From positions 1 through 34,843 of the forward strand of contig JBAYRO010000032.1 of NCBI GenBank assembly GCA_041676645.1: a DNA stretch of 34,843 nucleotides. The letters run 5' to 3'. The notes under the pieces are model-generated. The model saw only the letters and a program-made list of their open reading frames with translations. It made no database searches and was not told the origin of the DNA. The translations under genes and the position numbers were made by a program. Origin of the DNA: JAMLIN01 sp041676645 (GTDB lineage Bacteria; Pseudomonadota; Gammaproteobacteria; Burkholderiales; Burkholderiaceae_E). This document shows, one piece after another, positions 13,963 to 23,518 of this stretch. Numbering within the stretch: the stretch's first letter is position 1; every line of letters starts with the position of its first letter.

Positions 13963-16900
13963 ACGGCCCGGGCCAGGACGCCGAGGACAAGCGCGCTCGC
14001 CTCGCGCGTCTGCTGCATGAGGCGCGCCGCCGCCAGCGCGTCGATGATCCGCCGCTGGCGGTCGTGGCTGCCGACGCCGACGGCTTGCCCCGGGACCCAA
14101 GCGGGCTGGCCGTGGCGCCAGCAACACCGGCCCAGCAGGCGCTCTGGCTGCTCGACGGCCTGCCCGGCACGGATTCCGCCTACGTGGTGGCACTGTCGGC
14201 AGAACTCGACGGCCCTCTTCATGTCGGTGCCCTGCGCGATGCGCTCGACGCCCTGGCGCAACGCCACGATGCGCTGCGCGCCCGCTTCGAGACTTCCGGC
14301 GAATCCCTGCGAATGCATGTCGATGCGCGAGCCGTGATCCCGCTCGACACCGTTTCGCTCGACGAGGCCCCCGTCGACTCGGCCGCGCGCGAGGATCCGG
14401 ACCGCGAAGCACCGGCGGATGCCGAGGCCGAACATGGCATCGAAGAACGGGCGCGAACCCTGGCGCGCGCTTTCGTCGAAACCCGGTTCGATCTGCGCAA
14501 GGCGCCGCTGGCTCGCGCCCAGCTCCTCCGGCTGGGGTCGCGGCGCCATCGCCTCACGCTGGCCGTGCACCATATCGTCTGCGACGGCTGGTCGGTCGGC
14601 CTGATCGCCCGCGATCTCGGGGAGCTGTACCGGGCACGGCTCGAATCGCGGGCGCCCGTGCTGCCGACGATCGAGGCCAGCTATGCCCGCTACGCCGCAT
14701 GGCAATGCGAACGCACGAGCGATGCCCGGCTCGCCGGATCGATCGCGCACTGGCGCGGGCGACTCGCCGGGCTCGCGCCACTGGGGCTGCCGACGGACCG
14801 TCCGCGTTCGGCCCGCCCCGACCGGACCTGCGACCGGGTGAACTGGCGGATCGGACCGGTCACGACTGCCGCCCTGCGCACGCTTGCCGGCGCCGAGGGC
14901 GCGACGCCCTACATGGCGCTGCTCGCCGTTTTCCAGGTCCTGCTGGCACGCCACAGCGGCCGCAGCGACATCGCGGTCGGCACCCCCATCGCTGGCCGCG
15001 ACCGCAGCGATCTCGAGGCGATGGTCGGCTACTTCGTCAACATGCTGGTCATGCGCACCGATCTCGCGGGCGAGCCCTCGTTCCGGGACCTCGTCACCCG
15101 TGTGCGGGACACGACACTCGACGCCTTCGAGCACGCGCAAGTTCCCTTCGACCGACTGGTCGCGGCGCTGGCGCCCGTCCGCGAGCCCGGCGTCAATCCG
15201 CTCTTCCAGGTCTCGTTCGCGCTCCACAACATCGCCGAGCGACCACTGGAGCTCGCCGGTCTCGCATGTGATTCGACCCGACTGCGTCCGGGCACCACGC
15301 GCTTCGATCTCTCGCTCGCGATGACCGAGCGCGAGGGTGGGCTCGACGCCGAACTGGAGTTCGCGACCGCACTGTTCGATCGCGAGCGAATCGAGCGAAT
15401 GGCCGGGCACCTCGATCGGCTCCTGGCGGCGGTGATCGCGGATCCTTCCTGTCCGATCGGCGATCTTCCGATGATCGGACCGGAGGAAAGCGGGCTGCTC
15501 GAGCGCTGGAACGCCACTACGGCACCCTACCCGCGGCAGGAAACGCTCATCGGCCTCTTCGAGGCGCAAGTCCGCCGCGGCCCCGGCGCCATCGCCGTGC
15601 ACGCCGGGGAATCGGTACTCGACTACGCCACCCTGGACAGGCGGGCCAATCGGCTCGCGCACCACTTGCGCGAGCTCGGCGCCGACCGTGGCTGCCGCGT
15701 GGCACTCTGCCTGGAGCGCGGCGCCGACATGCTTGTCGCCTTGCTGGCCACGCTCAAGGCGGGCGCCGCCTTCGTGCCGCTCGATCCGCGCGAGCCTGCA
15801 ATGCGTCGCAACGAGGTGATCGAGGACGCGCTGCCCACGGTCCTCGTCGTCCATTCGACGACCCTCGCCGGGCTGCGCCTGCCGGCCGGTGCACGGCTGC
15901 TCGTCATCGATGCCGAAGCCGCATCGGTTGCGGCCTGTCCCGATGAGCGCCCGGTCCGCGACACCGGGCCGGCCGACCTCGCCTATGTCCTCTACACGTC
16001 GGGATCGACCGGGCGACCGAAGGGCGTGATGGTCGAGCATGGTTCCCTCGTCAACCATGTCTTCTGGTGCATCGACGCCTTCGGCCTGACGGCGCGAGAC
16101 GCGATGCTCCAGCGCAGCACGATCGCCTTCGACGGATCCGGGGTCGAGCTCTGGCCGACGCTTGTCGCCGGCGCCCGCCTGGTCATCGCCGACGAGGATC
16201 AGGCCCGCGACCCGCATGCCCTGCTCGCGCTGGTCCGTCGGCACGAGGTCAGCGTGGCGAAATTCATGCCGGGACTGCTCGTCCCCCTGCTCGAGGAGCT
16301 GGCGCGCGATCCCCGTCCCTTGCCGCTGCGCACCGTGCTCGTCGCGGGCGACGTGCTCGCGCCGGGCGACGCCCGCCGCTGGATCGAAACGACCGGTACC
16401 GAGTTGCTCAACCTGTATGGGCCGACCGAGTGCACGATCGATGCGACCTGGCACCGGGTGGAGTCCGTCGACGACGACCGATCGGTTCCGATCGGCCGCC
16501 CGATCCACAACTGCCGTATCCACATCCTCGATTCACGCCTGCGGCAGGTTCCGATCGGGGTCGTCGGCGAGATCTGCATCGCCGGAGTCGGCCTTGCGCG
16601 CGGCTATCTCGGGCGGCCCGAGCTCGACGCCGAGCGCTTCGTGCCGAATCCGTTCGAGGAACCCGGCGCCCGTCTCTATCGCAGCGGTGACGCCGGTCGC
16701 TGGGGCCCCGACGGCAGCATCGAGTTCATCGGACGCATCGACCGGCAGATCAAGATCCGCGGCCATCGGATCGAGCCGGGCGAAGTGGAAGCGGCATTGC
16801 TCGCCGCCGGCGCGCGCGCTGCCGTCGTGCAGGCCGAGCCCGATCGCAACGGCGACGAACGGCTGGTGGCCTACGTCGAGCCGGCGGGGCTCGAGGCCGC

Positions 16901-19900
16901 GGCACTGCGCGCATCGCTTGCCGCCAGGCTGCCGGCATGGATGCTGCCGGCGCGAACCTTCATGCTCGACCGGCTACCCCTGCTGGCCAACGGCAAACTC
17001 GATCGCAAGGCGATCGGAAGCATCGACCTCCGCGGGCATGAAGCCCACCAGGCGGAGATCGCGCAGCACCCGGCGCCGCGCCAGGGCGAACGGGCAAGCG
17101 GGAACGCGACGCGCATCGCCGCGATCTGGTCCGGGCTGCTGGGCATCGAAGTCGTCGGCGCCGACGACGACTTCTTCGAGTTGGGTGGGCATTCCCTGCT
17201 CGCGGCCCGGGCGGCCGTACGCATCTCCGCCGAGTTCGGCGTCGAGGTCCCGGTCAGTGCGCTCTTCGACGCGCCTACGCCACGCGGGCTCGCGATGTCG
17301 ATCACGGGCGAGGCAAGCAAAGCAGCCGGCACCGGCGCCATCGTCGACTCGGCGGCCGCCTCGGGCACCCAGGCGACCCCGGCTTGCGTATCGACAGCCG
17401 ACACACCCTGCCTAGCCGCAAGCCCCCAGCAGCAGTCGCTCTGGTACATCGAGTCGGCCGGCGGAGCGCCCGGCGCCTATCATGTTCCGCTCGCCTGGCG
17501 GATCGAGGGCGACATCGATTCGATTGTCCTGCACGAAGCCCTCGGCTACCTCGCACAACGGCACGAGGCCCTGCGATCACGCTTCGAAGCCAGGTCGGGC
17601 GAACTGCGCCAGCGCATCGACCCCGAGGTCGACATACCGCTCGAGACCATCGCGACCCGAGGCGATCCGCGCGATGCAGCGCAGGAGTTCGTGAGTCGCC
17701 GCTTCGACCTTGCCGGCGCGCCGGCCTGGCGAGTCGCCCTCGTCGAGGGCGACGGGGAGCGCTGGCTGGTCCTGGTGATGCACCATATCGTCACGGACGG
17801 CTGGTCGATGGCCATCCTGCAGCGCGAGCTCGGCGCCGCGTATGCGGCGCTGAGCCGCGGCGAAGCGCCGTCGCTGCCGCCATTGCCGGCCAGTACCGCC
17901 GATTACCTGCGCCAGCAGCAGGCGGCGCCCGCCATGGCGGCCCGGGAACGGGCGCTGGCGTACTGGCGCGATCGCCTTGCCGGAGTCGAACCCATTGCAC
18001 TGCCGACCGACCGGCGGCGCCCGCATCGGCACGCCGGCCAGGCCACGCGCCTGCCCGTGACGATCGAGCGGTCCGTCCTTGCCAGCGCCCGCGAACTCGC
18101 GCGCCGGGAAGGCGCAAGCCTCTACATGGTCCTGCTCGCCGCCTGGCAGGCCGTGCTCTCGCGGCACAGCGGCCAGTCCGGGTTCGCCGTCGGCACACCG
18201 ACGGCGGGCCGACACGCCGCCGAGTTCGAGCCGCTGGTCGGCTACTTCGTGAACATGCTCGCCATGCGGGCGGACCTGTCCGGCGACCCGAGCTTCGCCG
18301 ATCTCCTGGGCCGGGTTCGTCGCGATACCCTCGCGGCGCTCGATCACTCGCAGATCAGCTTCGATCGCCTGGTCGCGGAGCTTGCGCCGCGCCGGGATGC
18401 GGGCGTGAACCCCCTGTTCCAGGTCGCGTTCGCGCTGCAGAACGCGCCGGCCGGGACGCTCGAAATCCCCGGTGTCCGCTGCTCGAACGCGACGCTCGCA
18501 CCGGGCGAATCGAAGTTCGATCTCTTCCTGTCGCTCGCTGAATGCAGCGATTCCATCGAGGGCACGCTCGAGTACCCCCCGGCGCTGTTCGATGCCGACC
18601 GCATCGAGCGGCTTGCCGGTCACTTCACCCGCCTGCTGGCCGCCGCTGTCGCCGACCCCGATCGCTCGATCGCGGAACTGCCACTCGCCGATGCCGAGGA
18701 AATCGGGACGCTGGCCCGCTGGTCGCAGGGACTTCGCAATCCCTATCCGGCCGACGCCTCGCTTGCCGCCCTCTTCGAGGCGAAGGCTCGCGAGCATCCC
18801 GACGCAGTCGCGATCGAGTCAGTGGCGGGACGCCTCACCTATCGAGACCTCGACGCGCGGGCCGACAAGCTCGCCCGGGCATTGGGTGCACGCGGCATCG
18901 GCAATGGTTCCCTGGTCGGGCTGGCGCTGGCGCGCGGCGAAGCGCTGGTCGTCGCCATGCTCGGCATCATGAAAGCCGGTGCGGCCTACCTGCCGCTCGA
19001 CCCGGCCTACCCCGCCGAGCGACTTGCGGCCATGGCCAGCGACGCCCGGCCGGCCTTGCTGATCAGCGACAGGGAGTCGAGCGCGCGCTTTGCGCAGCTC
19101 GACGACATCCCGTCGCTGCGCATCGATCGCGACGCCACCGACACCGCCAGCTACCCGACCAGCGCGCCTCGTTCCGGCGCCGACGGATCGAGCCTCGCCT
19201 ACGTCATGTACACATCGGGCTCGACCGGGCTGCCCAAGGGTGTGCAGGTCCCGCAGCGAGCGATCTCCCGGCTCGTGCTCGAAACCGACTACATCCGCCT
19301 CGGCTCCGACGATGTGGTGGCGCAGGCCTCGAACACTTCCTTCGACGCAGCCACATTCGAGATCTGGGGCGCCCTGCTCAACGGCTCGACGCTGGTGCCG
19401 CTGTCGCCGGAGACCGTGCTCGATCGCCGCCGTCTCGCTGCGGCGATACGCGAACGCGGGATCACGGTGCTCTTCCTGACGACCTCGCTCTTCAATGCGC
19501 ACGCTGCGGCCGAACCCGGCATGTTCGGCCCGCTTCATTGCCTGATCATCGGCGGCGAGGCCGCCGACCCGGCCATCCTGCTGCAGGTGGCCGAGTCCGC
19601 TTCGCCGCCGCACCGCATGGTCAACGGCTACGGCCCGACCGAAACGACGACCTTCGCGACGGCATGGGAGATTCCGCTCGACGCCGCGAGCCTTGCCCGT
19701 GAAACCGAGCTCGGCGTCCCCATCGGCCGCCCCATCGCCAACACCAGCTGCCATGTGCTCGATGGCAAGGGCCAGCTCCAGCCGGTCGGCGTCGTCGGCG
19801 AACTCTGCATTGGCGGGCCGGGAGTTGCCCAGGGCTACCTCGGGCGAGCCGACGCAACGCGCGAGCGCTTCGTGCCGGCGCCGGGCGACGAGGATGGCCC

Positions 19901-21482
19901 GACCTGGTATCGCACCGGCGACCTCGTACGCTGGCGCCAGGACGGCACGCTGCTCTATTGCGGGCGCAACGACCGACAGGTGAAGATCCGGGGCTTTCGT
20001 ATCGAGCCCGGCGAGATCGAGGCGGTCATGCGCTCTCTCGCGGGTGTGCGCAACGCGGCAGCGGTGGTCGACGACAATCCGCAACGGGACGCCCGGATCG
20101 TCGGCTTCGTCGTGCCCGATGGCCGCTTCGACGAGCAATCCCTGCGCCGGGCCATCGGCGAGAAGCTTCCAGCGTACATGGTGCCGGCCGCGCTCCTCCC
20201 ACTGGACGCGCTACCGATCACCGACAATGGCAAACTCGACCGGACCGCACTCGTCGCGCTGCTGCGGGAAGGCCAGGCAAGCCTGGCGCCGCTGGATTCG
20301 CCCTCGAGCCAGCCGGCCGCGGAAACCGCTCCGCTCGACGAGGACGCCACCCGATTGCTTGCGCTCTGGCGCCGTATACTCGCCCGCCCCGACCTCGATG
20401 CCGACGAGCACTTCTTCGAGGCCGGCGGCCATTCGCTGCTGGCGCTGCGGATGCTCGCCGAAGTCGAGCGCGAGTTCGACGTCGAGCCGCGTGTCGCCGC
20501 CCTGTTCGATGCGCCGACGGTCCGCCTGTTCGCCGCGCTCCTGCGCGATCGGCGATCGAACGCCGACACTGGCTGCGCGGTCACCATCCAGACCGGGGGT
20601 GCGGCCGCGCCGCTGTTCTTCGTCTCGGGCTACGGCGGCGAGATCGTGATGTTCCGCGACCTCGCCCACGCCCTTGGTCCCGGACAGGCACTGGTCGTCC
20701 TCGATACGGCGGCCTTCCGCGCCGAGGAACTCGCCGGCCTCGCGCTGCCCGATGTCGCGACGCGCATGATCGCGGACCTGCGCAAGATCCAGCCGCACGG
20801 CCCCTACCACCTCTGCGGCTACTCGCTGGGCGGCAAGTTCGTGTACGAGATCGCCCGCCAGCTGCGGGCATCGGGCGAGGAGGTCGCGCTGCTGGCGCTG
20901 CTCGACTGCAATGCGCCGGGCTATCCGAAACGCCGACGCCTGGCCGGGCGGCTGGCTGTCCATGCCGACCGAATCCTGGCGCAAGGCATGGCCGAGAACA
21001 TCCGCTACCTGCGCGAGCAGTTCGGCTGGCTGGCGAAGGGGTTCCGGAAACGCGATCTGTTCGAATATGCGCCGGAGCTCGCCGAAAGCCGAATCGCAAG
21101 ATCGATGAAGGACTCGGCCGAAGCGATGTTCCAGATCTGGCGCCAGCATCATCCCGGGCGCTACGAGGGTTCGCTGCTCGTGGTCCGTGCAGCGATTCGC
21201 AGCGAACGCGCCAGCGTGATCGACGACGACCCCATGCTCGGCTGGGCGACGTGGGTCGACGGCCCCGTCACCGTGCGCGATCTCCGGGCGGATCACCTGT
21301 CGATGCTGCGCCCCGTCCATGCCGCCGCGCTGGCGGAAACGCTGGCGGAATTCCTCGAGGCGCCGTCGCATGCCCTGGCCAATGCGCTCCCGACAGCGGG
21401 CGCCGGGCAGGCCCCGGATCGACCGGACTCGCCGCAGGAGCGCGTCGAACCGGAGCGCAAGCGGCGCGCGATCGCCGGCTGA
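13959..21482 (+). CDS. NRPS-1, two-module synthetase C-A-T-C-A-T-TE
   Basis: A 2507-residue nonribosomal peptide synthetase. Domains: C1 about 50-500 (HHIVCDG, His204-205); A1 525-1020 (YTSGSTGRPKG from Tyr679); T1 with Ser1079 (GGHSL); C2 1150-1590 (HHIVTDG, His1275-1276); A2 1600-2100 (YTSGSTGLPKG from Tyr1751); T2 with Ser2159; TE 2205-2475 with Ser2289 (GYSLGG), Asp2316 and His2446. All core motifs look intact, and no epimerisation or methylation domain is present. By eye the A1 pocket reads D-G-V-K-L-A-L-I-D (no match known to me). A2 reads D-A-F-F-I-G-G-T-F, close to Val/Ile codes. The start is the ATG at 13959 overlapping the loading gene; the N-terminus has a short charged helix that could dock. 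Expected role: acyl starter plus two residues, released by the TE. Confidence 0.93.
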   Translation: MNGPGQDAEDKRARLARLLHEARRRQRVDDPPLAVVAADADGLPRDPSGLAVAPATPAQQALWLLDGLPGTDSAYVVALSAELDGPLHVGALRDALDALAQRHDALRARFETSGESLRMHVDARAVIPLDTVSLDEAPVDSAAREDPDREAPADAEAEHGIEERARTLARAFVETRFDLRKAPLARAQLLRLGSRRHRLTLAVHHIVCDGWSVGLIARDLGELYRARLESRAPVLPTIEASYARYAAWQCERTSDARLAGSIAHWRGRLAGLAPLGLPTDRPRSARPDRTCDRVNWRIGPVTTAALRTLAGAEGATPYMALLAVFQVLLARHSGRSDIAVGTPIAGRDRSDLEAMVGYFVNMLVMRTDLAGEPSFRDLVTRVRDTTLDAFEHAQVPFDRLVAALAPVREPGVNPLFQVSFALHNIAERPLELAGLACDSTRLRPGTTRFDLSLAMTEREGGLDAELEFATALFDRERIERMAGHLDRLLAAVIADPSCPIGDLPMIGPEESGLLERWNATTAPYPRQETLIGLFEAQVRRGPGAIAVHAGESVLDYATLDRRANRLAHHLRELGADRGCRVALCLERGADMLVALLATLKAGAAFVPLDPREPAMRRNEVIEDALPTVLVVHSTTLAGLRLPAGARLLVIDAEAASVAACPDERPVRDTGPADLAYVLYTSGSTGRPKGVMVEHGSLVNHVFWCIDAFGLTARDAMLQRSTIAFDGSGVELWPTLVAGARLVIADEDQARDPHALLALVRRHEVSVAKFMPGLLVPLLEELARDPRPLPLRTVLVAGDVLAPGDARRWIETTGTELLNLYGPTECTIDATWHRVESVDDDRSVPIGRPIHNCRIHILDSRLRQVPIGVVGEICIAGVGLARGYLGRPELDAERFVPNPFEEPGARLYRSGDAGRWGPDGSIEFIGRIDRQIKIRGHRIEPGEVEAALLAAGARAAVVQAEPDRNGDERLVAYVEPAGLEAAALRASLAARLPAWMLPARTFMLDRLPLLANGKLDRKAIGSIDLRGHEAHQAEIAQHPAPRQGERASGNATRIAAIWSGLLGIEVVGADDDFFELGGHSLLAARAAVRISAEFGVEVPVSALFDAPTPRGLAMSITGEASKAAGTGAIVDSAAASGTQATPACVSTADTPCLAASPQQQSLWYIESAGGAPGAYHVPLAWRIEGDIDSIVLHEALGYLAQRHEALRSRFEARSGELRQRIDPEVDIPLETIATRGDPRDAAQEFVSRRFDLAGAPAWRVALVEGDGERWLVLVMHHIVTDGWSMAILQRELGAAYAALSRGEAPSLPPLPASTADYLRQQQAAPAMAARERALAYWRDRLAGVEPIALPTDRRRPHRHAGQATRLPVTIERSVLASARELARREGASLYMVLLAAWQAVLSRHSGQSGFAVGTPTAGRHAAEFEPLVGYFVNMLAMRADLSGDPSFADLLGRVRRDTLAALDHSQISFDRLVAELAPRRDAGVNPLFQVAFALQNAPAGTLEIPGVRCSNATLAPGESKFDLFLSLAECSDSIEGTLEYPPALFDADRIERLAGHFTRLLAAAVADPDRSIAELPLADAEEIGTLARWSQGLRNPYPADASLAALFEAKAREHPDAVAIESVAGRLTYRDLDARADKLARALGARGIGNGSLVGLALARGEALVVAMLGIMKAGAAYLPLDPAYPAERLAAMASDARPALLISDRESSARFAQLDDIPSLRIDRDATDTASYPTSAPRSGADGSSLAYVMYTSGSTGLPKGVQVPQRAISRLVLETDYIRLGSDDVVAQASNTSFDAATFEIWGALLNGSTLVPLSPETVLDRRRLAAAIRERGITVLFLTTSLFNAHAAAEPGMFGPLHCLIIGGEAADPAILLQVAESASPPHRMVNGYGPTETTTFATAWEIPLDAASLARETELGVPIGRPIANTSCHVLDGKGQLQPVGVVGELCIGGPGVAQGYLGRADATRERFVPAPGDEDGPTWYRTGDLVRWRQDGTLLYCGRNDRQVKIRGFRIEPGEIEAVMRSLAGVRNAAAVVDDNPQRDARIVGFVVPDGRFDEQSLRRAIGEKLPAYMVPAALLPLDALPITDNGKLDRTALVALLREGQASLAPLDSPSSQPAAETAPLDEDATRLLALWRRILARPDLDADEHFFEAGGHSLLALRMLAEVEREFDVEPRVAALFDAPTVRLFAALLRDRRSNADTGCAVTIQTGGAAAPLFFVSGYGGEIVMFRDLAHALGPGQALVVLDTAAFRAEELAGLALPDVATRMIADLRKIQPHGPYHLCGYSLGGKFVYEIARQLRASGEEVALLALLDCNAPGYPKRRRLAGRLAVHADRILAQGMAENIRYLREQFGWLAKGFRKRDLFEYAPELAESRIARSMKDSAEAMFQIWRQHHPGRYEGSLLVVRAAIRSERASVIDDDPMLGWATWVDGPVTVRDLRADHLSMLRPVHAAALAETLAEFLEAPSHALANALPTAGAGQAPDRPDSPQERVEPERKRRAIAG

Positions 21483-21493
21483 CCCGATCCGGC

Positions 21494-21589
21494 GGCAGCG
21501 TAGCACCGCATGCGCTGGGAAAGGTCCTCGCCACCGATGAGGATGCCGAAGGGGCCGAGCCTGGTGCTCGCGTCGGGGCAGTCGAACTT
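21494..21589 (-). pseudogene. Fatty acyl desaturase relic with internal deletion
   Basis: On the minus strand, one frame reads FDCPDAST-R-LGP-F-GILIGGE and passes directly into DLSQRMRCYA. The intact desaturase at the right edge has FDCPDAST-N-LGP-L-GILIGGE before its third histidine box, and EDLSLRMRRYA at its very C-terminus about 170 residues later. So this is a desaturase copy whose middle, including HNNHH and the C-terminal extension, is deleted, and whose front half is missing. By eye the DNA is about 80% identical to 34283-34354 over about 70 bases, so the copy is old. It fills the gap between the NRPS-1 stop and the stop of flippase 2. Confidence 0.85.
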
Positions 21590-23172
21590 CAGGCCGAGCC
21601 GACGCCGGTATGCGGGGTGGCCGGGCCCGTCGAGGCTGTCGGGTTCGCCGCAGCCGCCGGGGATGGGGGCGCGGCGGGAGACACCGGATCCTGCAGGGCG
21701 GCACGAGCCGCGGCGATGTCACGGCGGGCCAGCGCGAACACCACCGCATCGACCACCCGGGCCGCCGAGCGCGAGAACACCCGCAGCACGGCCCAGTAGA
21801 GGATCGCGCCACCCGGCACGGCGATCGCCAGGGCCACGACGGGGCCGACGGTGCCCTCGAGCCAGGACAGCGCGCCCCAGACCGCCACCGCCATCACCGC
21901 GGCCGCCACCGAGGCGCCGAAGCCGGCGGTCAGCTGCGCGAAGACGGAAAGCCCGGTCAGGCGCCGGACGAGCCAGGCATGAAGGGGAAACAGCAGCGCG
22001 CCCTGGGCCCCGATGGCGGCGGCGACCGCCACCAGTCCGTAGGGCAGCGACACCGCCAGCACCACGATCGTGATGCACACGCCCACCGCCGCGATGCCCA
22101 TGTGCCAGTTGGCCTTGCCCATTCCCCGCAGCACCGCCATCTGCACCATGGGCACGGGCGAGCGGATCGCGAACAGCATCATGACCTGGATCACCGGTAC
22201 GGCGCCGACCCACTCGGAACCGAAGACCGCCGGGATCAGCACCGGGGAGATCGCCGCGATGCCGAGGAACAGCGGCGCGGCAAGCACGACGCTCGCGCGC
22301 ATCGTGCCGTGGGCGAGCTCGCCGACCATGGCGGGATCGTCCTGGGCACGCGCGGCGCCGGTCTGCACCACCTGGTAGGCCGGCCGGATCAGCAGGGTCA
22401 CGACCTGGTCGAAGAGCCGCATCGCCATCGAGTAGAGGCCTACCGCCACCGGCCCCAGCGACCGCGCGATCAGCGCCCGGGGCAGCTCGTCGTCGAGATA
22501 GGTGATTCCCCAGGCGCCCCAGGTGCTTGCATTGAATCCGAGCAGGTCGGTGAAATCGCTTTGCCGCATCCGGATGCCGGGAGTCCAGCGCGCCAGGACG
22601 AAGGCCGAGGCGGCCGTGGCCACCGAGCGGGTCAGCTCCATGGCCACCAGGCTCCAGACGCCCGCGCCGCCGAAGGCGAACGCCAGTCCCACGATGCTGG
22701 CCGCCACGCTGGCCGAGGATTCGACCGCGGCGATCGCCTTGAAGCGCGCCACCCGCATCAGCAGCGCGATCGGAACCACCGCGAGCGCGCCCAGCGGCAG
22801 GGTCGCCGCCCGCGCCGGCAGGATCTCGGCGAGCATCGTCCCGCCCTCGAGAAGCTCGGCCACCGACTCGGCGGTGAAGGTGAGGCAGGCCAGGCCGAGG
22901 ACGCCCGCGACCAGTGAGGCCCAGAAAGTGGCGTTGAGGTGCCCGGGCTTGAGTTCGCGACGCTGCACCAGGGTGTCGATCGGGGCCATCATCGCGAAGA
23001 TCTCGATCAGGCCGACCGTGATCCAGGTGAGCGCGAAGACGCCGTAGGCCTGCGGGCCGACCATCCGCGCGATGACCACCAGGGTCGCGAGCGTGACCAC
23101 GGTCTGCACGACCTTGCCGGCGATGTTCCATGCCGCGCCACCGGCAAGTCGATCGAAGCGCACTTTCTTCAT
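21589..23172 (-). CDS. MOP-superfamily flippase 2 (Wzx/RfbX/TuaB-like)
   Basis: A 527-residue multi-span inner-membrane protein, clearly paralogous to flippase 1 along nearly its full length. Shared blocks include GGAAWNIAGKVVQTVVTLATLVVIARMVGPQAYGVFALTW (near the start), APIDTLVQRRELKPGHLNATFWASL, LLGFNASTWGAWG and VIQVMMLFAIRSPVPMVQMAVLRGMGKANWH. It is expected to translocate a lipid-linked or amphipathic substrate. It is divergent from NRPS-2, repeating the flippase/NRPS layout of unit 1. The ATG at 23172 fits the family start; there is no strong ribosome site. The C-terminal 30 or so residues are low-complexity Ala/Pro/Thr, and the stop lies at the edge of the desaturase relic, so the tail is probably a junction product. 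Confidence 0.86.
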   Translation of the reverse strand: MKKVRFDRLAGGAAWNIAGKVVQTVVTLATLVVIARMVGPQAYGVFALTWITVGLIEIFAMMAPIDTLVQRRELKPGHLNATFWASLVAGVLGLACLTFTAESVAELLEGGTMLAEILPARAATLPLGALAVVPIALLMRVARFKAIAAVESSASVAASIVGLAFAFGGAGVWSLVAMELTRSVATAASAFVLARWTPGIRMRQSDFTDLLGFNASTWGAWGITYLDDELPRALIARSLGPVAVGLYSMAMRLFDQVVTLLIRPAYQVVQTGAARAQDDPAMVGELAHGTMRASVVLAAPLFLGIAAISPVLIPAVFGSEWVGAVPVIQVMMLFAIRSPVPMVQMAVLRGMGKANWHMGIAAVGVCITIVVLAVSLPYGLVAVAAAIGAQGALLFPLHAWLVRRLTGLSVFAQLTAGFGASVAAAVMAVAVWGALSWLEGTVGPVVALAIAVPGGAILYWAVLRVFSRSAARVVDAVVFALARRDIAAARAALQDPVSPAAPPSPAAAANPTASTGPATPHTGVGSA

Positions 23173-23518
23173 CACCGCAATCTTCGTAGAGCCAGCCCCG
23201 ACCGTGGTGCACGGGCCGCCGTCTCGCGCCTGTGGCGCGACGAACGGCGATCTGCGGGCTCGAATGGCAATGCCCGAGCCGTTCGTCGGCCTCAGAAGCA
23301 AGCGGGCAGTTGAGTGTCGCTCCCGCGACGGCGCGGATGCAAGGATCCGACCAATCGAATCCTCCGGCCTCGGCCAGGTCCGCCTCCGATCGCGCGTTGC
23401 GATCAATGCGCGCAGCGTAGTGAGTGGACCGTGCCCCACACGGCGCCGCGTCCGGAAAGCTCGTCACCAGCCGCTTCAGCGGGAAAGGCGCAGGACGCGC
23501 ACGAGAACGGACCGGACC
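23173..23518. promoter_or_regulatory. Divergent control region, flippase 2 / NRPS-2, with stem
   Basis: This 346-base gap must contain the promoters of both divergent genes. It has an interrupted inverted repeat: an outer 10-bp perfect pair, CGACGAACGG (23238-23247) and CCGTTCGTCG (23279-23288), and an inner pair GCTCG (23258-23262) / CGAGC (23275-23279). It could be an operator or a leader stem. No -35/-10 pair could be assigned with confidence. There is no trace here of the loading gene that occupies the matching place in unit 1. Confidence 0.45.

Noticed and set aside
13803..16523. A 906-codon minus-strand open frame opposite NRPS-1
   Set aside because: Antisense shadow with mirror-codon composition and no recognisable domain.
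23072..23518. Upstream extension of NRPS-2 over the divergent gap
   Set aside because: It would overlap the flippase 2 start and control region and has no domain similarity.
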